This document shows positions 1 to 4,859 of a DNA stretch of 5,004 nt, piece by piece. Position 1 is the stretch's first letter. Each line of letters starts with the position of its first letter. Under the pieces are notes generated by a model. That model saw nothing but the letters and a program-made list of their open reading frames with translations. It did no database searches and was not told the origin of the DNA. The position numbers were made by a program, and so were the translations under genes. The stretch comes from Spirochaetaceae bacterium (GTDB lineage Bacteria; Spirochaetota; Spirochaetia; Treponematales; Breznakiellaceae): NCBI GenBank assembly GCA_031290205.1, contig JAITNZ010000043.1, positions 1 through 5,004 on the forward strand. The letters run 5' to 3'.

Positions 1-1
1 T

Positions 2-31
2 CTAAAAGAAATAGCGGAGGAAGAAAAATGA
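2..31 (+). CDS. 3' end of probable HigB/RelE-like toxin gene (partial)
   Basis: The frame open from base 2 reads LKEIAEEEK and stops at TGA 29-31. That stop overlaps the ATG of the antitoxin gene by 4 nt (ATGA). Only nine codons are visible, so the call rests on context. HigBA modules have the toxin first and the antitoxin second, and toxins paired with this type of antitoxin commonly end in a short charged helix of the form HLKE(I/L). The family toxin is a ribosome-dependent mRNA interferase of RelE fold. No catalytic residue lies inside the window. The SD of the antitoxin gene (GGAGGA, 16-21) is embedded in these last codons, which suggests coupled translation. Confidence 0.5.
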   Translation, partial: LKEIAEEEK

Positions 32-354
32 AAGTTCACAAATGGTCAGAACTGAAAGCTAAAATGAGCCCTGAATCTAGGGCGCGTGTTGCTGAAATGG
101 TTAAACATGAAATGGTTGAGATGCCATTGCGTGATTTACGCAGCGCCCGCGGTCTCACGCAAGAAATGCTCGCCCAGACGCTAAACGTTCAACAGCCTGC
201 TATTGCGAAGATTGAGCGGCGCACGGATATGTATATCTCTACTCTGCGCAGCCACATCAAAGCAATGGGTGGCGACCTTGAAATCACGGCGCGTTTCCCG
301 GACGGCGTTGTCAAAATAATAAATTTCTCGACAATCGAGCGGCAGGAGATATGA
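28..354 (+). CDS. higA: HigA-type XRE-family antitoxin
   Basis: This is a 108-residue protein with a helical N-terminal extension (residues about 6-32, WSELKAKMSPESRARV) followed by a Cro/C1-type helix-turn-helix at about 34-65. The HTH includes LTQEMLAQTL (43-52) and a recognition helix QQPAIAKIERR (55-65). The segment DMYISTLRSHIKAMGGDLEI (67-86) and the following FPDGVVKI are highly characteristic of antitoxins that pair with RelE/Gp49-like HigB toxins. The protein is expected to bind and neutralise the toxin and to repress their shared promoter, which lies left of the window. The ATG at 28 is chosen because of the strong SD GGAGGA seven bases upstream and the ATGA overlap with the preceding frame. 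The length matches the family. Transcription probably ends at the hairpin at 380-406. Confidence 0.9.
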   Translation: MKVHKWSELKAKMSPESRARVAEMVKHEMVEMPLRDLRSARGLTQEMLAQTLNVQQPAIAKIERRTDMYISTLRSHIKAMGGDLEITARFPDGVVKIINFSTIERQEI

Positions 355-379
355 CATTTATTCGCAGTGGGGTTTAATA

Positions 380-406
380 CCCCGCAGCTTGCTGCGGGGA
401 TTTTTT
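380..406 (+). terminator. Intrinsic terminator after the toxin-antitoxin pair
   Basis: A perfect 8-bp GC-rich stem (CCCCGCAG 380-387 with CTGCGGGG 392-399) closes a CTTG tetraloop. One A and then six T (401-406) follow, so this is a textbook rho-independent terminator. It lies 26 nt after the antitoxin stop. A weaker hairpin formed by GGGGT (369-373) and ACCCC (379-383) shares the left arm and would compete with it. The core CCCCGCAGCTTGCTGCGGGG also resembles palindromic intergenic repeats, so it may double as a repeat element. That second idea is inference. Confidence 0.88.
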
Positions 407-420
407 ATTAAAATATAAAA

Positions 421-445
421 CATAAAATTACGTTTTATGGAGGGG
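421..445 (+). promoter_or_regulatory. Inverted repeat abutting a strong SD before the orphan gene
   Basis: CATAAAA (421-427) and TTTTATG (433-439) form a 7-bp inverted repeat around TTACG. The SD GGAGGGG (439-445) starts at the last base of the right arm and stands 4 nt before the ATG at 450. The repeat could be a small operator or a weak RNA hairpin that modulates ribosome access. The surrounding AT-rich stretch contains TATAAA (414-419), which could be a -10, but no convincing -35 was found. Confidence 0.3.
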
Positions 446-449
446 AGCA

Positions 450-875
450 ATGACAGTGCGATTAGAAAGTGAAAATTCACATTTACAGGGGTTTAGATAT
501 TTTTGGGGTAAGCACGTTAAGAGTTTTTACAACAAGGTTCATTGTGCTAGTTGTTTGAAAGGCGTTTACGCAAAAGAAGTTTCAAACCGCATGGAAGCGA
601 ATGTTAATTTTGACATAATGATTCCCGAAGGGGAGATATTTTATATTTGCGGTGTGGCATCTCCTTATAAATGGGCAAACAACGCGCATCTTGCCATGAA
701 AATCAAAGAGGGAGCAAGGAGTGAAATCTCGCTTTACAACGGTGATAAAATCTACGTTGACGGTGCCGAAAAAATACATTTTGATGAAAAGAAGACAATT
801 GAAAAATACTCACATCTTGACAAGTCGTTCACGACCTGCCGGAACTTCCAGTTTGGCGTTTATTATTTTGAATGA
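450..875 (+). CDS. Orphan hypothetical protein, 141 aa
   Basis: I do not recognise this protein. The start is supported by a strong SD (GGAGGGG, 439-445). It is a soluble protein without signal peptide or membrane segment. The N-terminus is aromatic and basic (FRYFWGKHVKSFY, 15-27), followed by a CxxC pair (C32, C35). The middle alternates short hydrophobic and polar runs (FDIMIPEGEIFYICGVASP, about 54-72), suggesting beta strands. Two more Cys lie at 67 and 130. The C-terminus FQFGVYYFE ends right at the stop. CxxC plus C67 and C130 could bind a metal, but spacing alone does not prove it. Genes on either side are a toxin-antitoxin pair and a decayed ParB-like gene, so it is probably accessory or prophage cargo. 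It has its own upstream terminator, so it is likely transcribed separately from the antitoxin. Confidence 0.65.
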   Translation: MTVRLESENSHLQGFRYFWGKHVKSFYNKVHCASCLKGVYAKEVSNRMEANVNFDIMIPEGEIFYICGVASPYKWANNAHLAMKIKEGARSEISLYNGDKIYVDGAEKIHFDEKKTIEKYSHLDKSFTTCRNFQFGVYYFE

Positions 876-892
876 TTTGAAAATGATTTGAA
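871..892 (+). repeat. 11-bp tandem duplication spanning a stop codon
   Basis: AATGATTTGAA occurs twice head to tail (871-881 and 882-892). The first copy contains the TGA stop of the orphan gene (873-875). The duplication does not alter that protein. It looks like replication slippage in AT-rich spacer DNA. Confidence 0.8.
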
Positions 893-934
893 AAACTACT
901 AGAAAAGTTTTTGCAAGTGGTGTACCATAATGAT

Positions 935-1280
935 ATGGAACCAATACGAATAACTTGTAGGGCAGCCGACTCACTTCCTCTTGACGCAATTGAGGAATTT
1001 CAGGGGAATTTGAAAAAGCGCTCAAAAAAAGATATATCGAAAATACGAGCTTCTATAGAAAAACTTAGTTTCTTATTCCCATTTTACATTTGGAACGGTA
1101 GCGGGCACAACTACTGCCTCGACGGGCACGGCCGGATTCAAGCCCTAACCGAGATGCGCAGGTCAGGCGTTGATTTACCAATGTTACCCGTGGTTTATTA
1201 TAGAAGCCAAAGACGAAAATGCGGCGAAAAGCAAGCTGTTGCAGTGTAATTCGTGCTACGGAGTTATTGACGATAGATGA
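935..1280 (+). pseudogene. ParB-like nuclease-fold (ParB/Srx) gene, frameshifted and truncated
   Basis: From ATG 935 the frame gives a recognisable ParB N-terminal-like domain. It shows PLDAIEEFQGNL (15-26), a helix about 30-44, FPFYIW (48-53) and the hallmark DGHGRIQAL (63-71). After LPVVY (codon 88, base 1198) this frame degenerates to YRSQRRKCGEK and stops at 1249. Reading one base later from 1200 restores the family sequence, IEAKDENAAKSKLL then QCNSCYGVIDDR, and stops at TGA 1278-1280. Relatives carry LLQxNSxYG at this point and continue further, so the gene has a one-base insertion near 1196-1201 and also lacks its C-terminus. Such proteins occur in phages, plasmids and integrative elements and often sit near methylases. 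In-frame TTG 911 and GTG 917/920 are alternative starts without better SD support. The restored frame overlaps the next gene by ATGA. A sequencing error could explain the shift but not the missing C-terminus. Confidence 0.75.
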
Positions 1281-2488
1281 CAACTGAATTATTATTAACG
1301 CAGATACAATCGTTTCCTTTTGAAGAGCGGGCGCGGATAGAAAAAGTGCTCCATGAGGCGGCACCAGGCGAGTATGCGCTCGGTGTTGTCGGCATTGTGC
1401 TCGAGCTGGGTCTGGATGCGGATTGCGTTATCGCAGTGCTGTTGCACTATAGTCTGAACGGAAAAGATGAATTTGATGAAAAAAGCATAGTCGCCAGCTA
1501 TGGCGCCACCGTCGCCGCACTTGTGGCGGGAACACGAAAGGTCGAAGGGATTTCGGCAAAGGGGAAAACAAATCATGAGGCGGAAAATATCCGCAAGATG
1601 CTCTTTGCGATGATACATGATATTCGGGTGTTATTCCTCAGACTTGCCGACCGATTGCAAACATTGCGGACGCTGAAAGCCAAACCGGAAGATGCGCAAA
1701 AAAAAACTGCCCAGGAATGCCTTGATATTTACGCGCCGCTTGCCGACCGTTTCGGCGTGTCGTGGTTAAAAGACGACATCGAAGACCTCTCGTTAAAGTA
1801 TCTGAACCGCGAGGCATTCAATCAAGTAAAAGATATTGTTGCGTTGAAAAAAAACGAACGGCAGAATTTTTTAGATACTATCCAGCTTATCCTTAAACAA
1901 GAAGCGCAGAAAGCGGGATTAAAAATCGAAGTGAATAGCAGGGCAAAACATTTCTATTCGATTTATCAAAAAATGCGGAAGCGAAATAAAAATGTGCAGG
2001 ATATTTATGATCTGTTCGGCATCCGTATTTGTTGCGATACTATAGAAGCCTGCTATACTATGCTGGGTATACTCCATGCACTGTGGAAGCCGCTTCAAGG
2101 GCGCTTTAAAGATTATATCGCTATGCCCAAGGCTAACGGGTATCAGAGCCTCCACACTACCGTGATGACGGGGCTTGATTCCGGCGGTCTGGCAAATCAT
2201 GTAGAGATACAAATCAGAACATTCCAGATGCACAATGTCGCTGAACACGGTATAGCAAGCCATTGGTTGTATAAAAAGCGAACGACTTCAGAAGTTGTTC
2301 ATGCGGATTATCTGCCGGTCGTAAACAAATTAAAAAACTTTTTGTCAGACGGCGGCGGCTCAGACGCTTTCACGCCTTGCCTTCAGCATGGAAAGGGAGA
2401 TTCGTTCCTGGTTGAGCTGAAGAAGGAAATCTTGCGGGATTCAATCTTTGTCTTTACCCCGCAGGGCAAGGTGGTTGAACAAATATGA
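1277..2488 (+). CDS. relA: Truncated RelA/SpoT homologue: (p)ppGpp synthetase with dead hydrolase domain
   Basis: This 403-residue protein has the N-terminal half of a long RSH enzyme, which makes (p)ppGpp from ATP and GDP/GTP. The HD hydrolase region (about 18-150) is degenerate. The segment with the first metal His is missing around residue 30, HD is H57-Y58, the following ED is N61-G62, and LADRLHN is LADRLQT (125-129). The synthetase domain (about 215-334) looks intact: SRAKHFYSIYQKM (R222, K224), IYDLFGIR (D245), RFKDYIAMPKANGYQSLHTT (276-295) and VEIQIRT (E310, R314). RFKD is the RxKD form typical of bifunctional Rel/SpoT, not the ExDD form of RelA. The protein ends at FVFTPQGKVVEQI, the first strand of the TGS domain. 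The rest of TGS, the helical, zinc-finger and ACT regions (some 300 residues) are absent. An in-frame TAG directly precedes ATG 1277. The nearest SD (GGAG, 1260-1263) is weakly spaced. An A9 run lies at 1698-1706. Confidence 0.88.
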   Translation: MTTELLLTQIQSFPFEERARIEKVLHEAAPGEYALGVVGIVLELGLDADCVIAVLLHYSLNGKDEFDEKSIVASYGATVAALVAGTRKVEGISAKGKTNHEAENIRKMLFAMIHDIRVLFLRLADRLQTLRTLKAKPEDAQKKTAQECLDIYAPLADRFGVSWLKDDIEDLSLKYLNREAFNQVKDIVALKKNERQNFLDTIQLILKQEAQKAGLKIEVNSRAKHFYSIYQKMRKRNKNVQDIYDLFGIRICCDTIEACYTMLGILHALWKPLQGRFKDYIAMPKANGYQSLHTTVMTGLDSGGLANHVEIQIRTFQMHNVAEHGIASHWLYKKRTTSEVVHADYLPVVNKLKNFLSDGGGSDAFTPCLQHGKGDSFLVELKKEILRDSIFVFTPQGKVVEQI

Positions 2489-3606
2489 TTAATTTTTCAC
2501 GTATCAAAGTATATCTTCTTTTTTGTTTTGTTTTGCTTGCCTTCCTGAGTTGTGCGAGTTTATCCAAGCAAACTGCTACCGATGCTAATAGCATCACGAT
2601 AGTAGCGGTAGGCGATAATTTAATGCACATACAACTGATTGAGAACGCATGGGACGCAAACACAGAGAAATATAACTTCGAAGGCTACTACAGCGAAGTG
2701 CGCGGTGCAATCGAAAGCGCCGACATCGCCTTCATCAATCAGGAGACCTTGATCGCAGGCGAAAAGTTTGGGTATTCGGGGTATCCCGAATTTAACGGAC
2801 CGCCCGAGATAGGGACGGCGCTTACCAATATTGGATTTGATGTGGTAAACCACGCGACCAACCACGCGATGGACAAAGGTGAAGATGCTGTTCTCGCGGT
2901 AATCGACTACTGGAAGACGCAACCACAGGTAACGCTGCTAGGATTATATGATTCGCAAGAGGCGCGCGATGCTCAAAAAAACATCATCGAAGTGAAAGGC
3001 GTCAGGCTGGGGTTCCTTTCATACACCTATGGCTTAAACGGGAAAAAGCTGCCCAAGGATAAGCCCTATCTTGTTTCGCTCATTGATACCGACCTTATGG
3101 CAAAAGAGATAGACGCGCTTCGCCTGCGTTGCGACTTCCTTGTTGTATCAATGCACTGGGGTAATGAATATGAACACACACCAAGCAAGCGGCAGGAGGA
3201 ACTTGCTAATTTTCTTGCCGCCCATAATGTCGATCTTGTCATTGGGCATCACCCTCATGTATTGCAACCCGTGCGTACCATGGCGAGGGCGGATGGCGGC
3301 ACTATGCTTGTTTATTTTTCTTTGGGTAATTTTATTTCGGCGCAGAACAGCCGTCCACGTCTTTTAGGCGGCATGATGCGTATAAAACTAAAAACTGATA
3401 AAGACAAGCATATCAGCGTGGAAGAAGCTGAACTTATTCCGATTGTAACGCATTACGAAGAGGGGTATAAGGCATTCAAAATTTATTTTTTAGATACCTA
3501 TCCCAATAGTCTCGCCCTGTTTCACAGCATTTACCGCGATTCAGATCCGATTTTGATTGATTATTTTATTGAATTGATTAAAACGATTATCGGTGAGCGT
3601 CAGTGA
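2485..3606 (+). CDS. CapA/PgsA-family metallophosphatase-fold lipoprotein
   Basis: This 373-residue protein begins with a lipoprotein signal peptide: basic start, hydrophobic core 9-20, and lipobox FLSC with acylated Cys23. It should be anchored to the outer face of the cytoplasmic membrane or the outer membrane. The rest is the PGA_cap (calcineurin-like) fold. It has VGDNLMH (D44, H48), FINQET (N85, E87), VNHATNH (122-127), SMHWGNEY (H224), GHHPHVLQP (254-262) and YFSLGNF (277-283). All expected metal-site motifs are present, so it is probably active. CapA was named in Bacillus poly-gamma-glutamate capsule synthesis, but no capB or capC ligase genes are here and many CapA homologues have unknown substrates. 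ATG 2485 overlaps the Rel stop (ATGA). A weak SD AAGGTGG (2468-2474) lies inside the Rel 3' end, so translation is probably coupled. The lipid-anchor prediction is firmer than any capsule role. Confidence 0.9.
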   Translation: MINFSRIKVYLLFCFVLLAFLSCASLSKQTATDANSITIVAVGDNLMHIQLIENAWDANTEKYNFEGYYSEVRGAIESADIAFINQETLIAGEKFGYSGYPEFNGPPEIGTALTNIGFDVVNHATNHAMDKGEDAVLAVIDYWKTQPQVTLLGLYDSQEARDAQKNIIEVKGVRLGFLSYTYGLNGKKLPKDKPYLVSLIDTDLMAKEIDALRLRCDFLVVSMHWGNEYEHTPSKRQEELANFLAAHNVDLVIGHHPHVLQPVRTMARADGGTMLVYFSLGNFISAQNSRPRLLGGMMRIKLKTDKDKHISVEEAELIPIVTHYEEGYKAFKIYFLDTYPNSLALFHSIYRDSDPILIDYFIELIKTIIGERQ

Positions 3607-3680
3607 TGCTTTATGCCTACTGTTCGGCTAGAGGACAAGGCTCAGAACTTGTTGGCTTTTTACAGGAGCGTAGCTCATGA
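3606..3680 (+). CDS. Possible 24-aa coupled mini-ORF between capA-like gene and azlC
   Basis: The gap between the lipoprotein gene and azlC is one open frame. ATG 3606 overlaps the upstream stop by one base (TGATG), and TGA 3678-3680 overlaps the azlC ATG (ATGA). The peptide reads MLYAYCSARGQGSELVGFLQ then ERSS. An SD-like GGTGAG (3592-3597) lies 8 nt upstream. I recognise no family. It may be a coupling leader, a real small protein, or the tail of a deleted gene whose end stayed in register. Chance is possible at this length, but both junctions match the overlap style of the neighbours. Confidence 0.35.
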   Translation: MLYAYCSARGQGSELVGFLQERSS

Positions 3681-4396
3681 AGAATAAAGTTTTTGCGCGG
3701 GCGTTTACCTATTCGATTCCCGTCCTGCTCGGCTACATTGCGCTGGGGGGGGCGTTCGGGCTCATGCTTAGCAGGAATTACCCATGGTGGCTTGCGTTGG
3801 TCATGAGCATCGTGATGTATGCCGGCGCGGGGCAGATATATGCGGTAAGTATTTTTGCCGCGGGCGCCGGAATTGCCGATGCCATGCTCATCCAGTTTGT
3901 ACTCAACGCCCGCCATATCGCTTATGGCATCACGATGCTAAAAAAATATAATTTAGCAGGGAAGTATAAACCATACCTCATTTTTGCTTTAAGCGATGAA
4001 ACATTTGCGCTGCTCTCGTCCCTTCCCGATTTGCAAGAAAACGCCCACCCCGAAACTCTTGATGAGCGAAACCGCTTTATGTTTTATGTCAGCCTACTCG
4101 ACCAGGGGTATTGGGTCGCTGGATGCACACTCGGCGCGCTCGCCGGTTCAATAATTCCGCTTGGTATGGAGGGCATTGATTTTGCGCTCACCGCCCTCTT
4201 CATCGTGCTATTGATTGAACAGATCACGCGCCTTAAAAAAGCCACGCCGTTCATCGTAGCTTCACTGCTCACTGTTGCTGCTGTTATCTTGCTACCGAAC
4301 ACCATTTCGCTGCTCGGCGCGTTGGCAATCTCTCTTGCCGCTGTTCACTTCATATCTCATTATAATAATGCGCGCGCAAAGGGGGACTCATGTTAG
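3677..4396 (+). CDS. azlC: AzlC-family branched-chain amino acid exporter, large subunit
   Basis: This is a 239-residue polytopic inner-membrane protein of normal family length. Signature segments appear in order: GYIALGGAFGLM (19-30), MYAGAGQ (47-53), FVLNARHIAYG (74-84), LSDETFAL (105-112), LLDQGYWVAGCTLGALAG (140-157) and GIDFALTALFIVLLIEQ (166-182). Two hydrophobic segments follow at about 190-206 and 209-227. AzlC works with the small partner AzlD, here encoded directly downstream. The pair (AzlCD in Bacillus, BrnFE in Corynebacterium) exports branched-chain amino acids and gives azaleucine resistance. ATG 3677 is supported by the SD AGGAG (3664-3668) at 8-nt spacing and by the ATGA overlap with the mini-ORF. 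A run of eight G (3745-3752) falls in conserved Gly codons 24-25 and is a potential slippage site. The gene is intact in this copy. Confidence 0.93.
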   Translation: MKNKVFARAFTYSIPVLLGYIALGGAFGLMLSRNYPWWLALVMSIVMYAGAGQIYAVSIFAAGAGIADAMLIQFVLNARHIAYGITMLKKYNLAGKYKPYLIFALSDETFALLSSLPDLQENAHPETLDERNRFMFYVSLLDQGYWVAGCTLGALAGSIIPLGMEGIDFALTALFIVLLIEQITRLKKATPFIVASLLTVAAVILLPNTISLLGALAISLAAVHFISHYNNARAKGDSC

Positions 4397-4764
4397 ATAT
4401 ATCGGGCGCGTTACTGTACACCTTTATCATGGCGGCGGTTATCTTTTTTTGTAGATTGTTTCCGTTTGTTTTTTTTGTTGAAAAAAAAGGCGCCGAATCA
4501 TCGCCTTTGAAAAAAAAGTTTTTGGCATTTATAGAAAAAACCGCGCCGCCTGTGGCGATGACAGTCCTTGCGATTCGTGAAATCGCTCTGCCGGTAAAAA
4601 ATGCGTTTACGGCGCAACGCCTCTCGGTGGATTTTTTTCTTGCGGTACTACCGGTGAGCGCGGCAAGCGCCCTCTGCGCGCTGCTCTATATCTTTGCCAA
4701 GCGGAACGCCCTCATCAGTATATTCGGCGCTACCATCCTCTTTATGCTGTTAAAAATGGTGTAA
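4390..4764 (+). CDS. azlD: AzlD-family small subunit of branched-chain amino acid exporter
   Basis: This 124-residue membrane protein is slightly longer than the usual 100-110. A first membrane helix (about 5-30) contains the family-type FFCRLFPFVFF. A basic loop follows (KKGAESSPLKKK, 32-43), then KTAPPVAMTVLAIREI (50-65), a helix around 80-101, and the typical ending KRNALISIFGATILFMLL (104-121). It partners AzlC in export of branched-chain amino acids. The start overlaps the azlC end by 7 nt, with an SD-like AAAGGGGG just upstream (4378-4385), so translation is coupled. The 5' half is rich in homopolymers: T7 at 4444-4450, T8 at 4469-4476, A8 at 4481-4488 and A8 at 4510-4517. A further T7 lies at 4632-4638. 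No clear terminator follows the stop codon. Confidence 0.9.
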   Translation: MLDISGALLYTFIMAAVIFFCRLFPFVFFVEKKGAESSPLKKKFLAFIEKTAPPVAMTVLAIREIALPVKNAFTAQRLSVDFFLAVLPVSAASALCALLYIFAKRNALISIFGATILFMLLKMV

Positions 4765-4835
4765 AAAATTAGTTTATACGTTTATATGACTTCTCCACAT
4801 ACGGGGTGCAATTTATTTTTCGGGGTAAATTCTAA

Positions 4836-4848
4836 AAGTGTGATAATG
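4836..4848 (+). promoter_or_regulatory. Possible extended -10 promoter element before the hairpin region
   Basis: TGTGATAATG (4839-4848) contains an extended -10-like TGTGATAAT with hexamer GATAAT at 4842-4847. The -35 position (about 4819-4824, TTCGGG) matches poorly. If used, transcription would start near 4853-4856 and the RNA would open directly into the hairpin series. This is a sequence match only. Confidence 0.25.
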
Positions 4849-4859
4849 CTCTATTACTA

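Noticed and set aside
911..1249. ParB-like protein taken as an intact 112-aa gene from TTG 911.
   Set aside because: The last 20 or so residues (YRSQRRKCGEK onward) do not fit the family, whereas the other frame does. TTG 911 lacks an SD.
1190..1250. Programmed ribosomal frameshift in the ParB-like gene.
   Set aside because: GTTTATTATAG has no recognised slippery heptamer, rare-codon hungry site or downstream pseudoknot, and the gene is also missing its C-terminus. A plain indel is simpler.
2489..2560. A frameshift hiding the rest of the Rel TGS domain downstream of 2488.
   Set aside because: The sequence following encodes a clear lipoprotein signal peptide and lipobox of the next gene. No TGS-like sequence was seen in the other frames.
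3617..3916. Minus-strand open frame opposite azlC, and similar antisense frames opposite rel and the lipoprotein gene.
   Set aside because: They lie opposite well-supported genes, have no SD, and show no recognisable domain.
4772..4787. Short tandem GTTTATAC/GTTTATAT after azlD.
   Set aside because: Two imperfect 8-bp units in AT-rich DNA are expected by chance. There is no array or spacer pattern, so it is neither CRISPR nor an iteron series.
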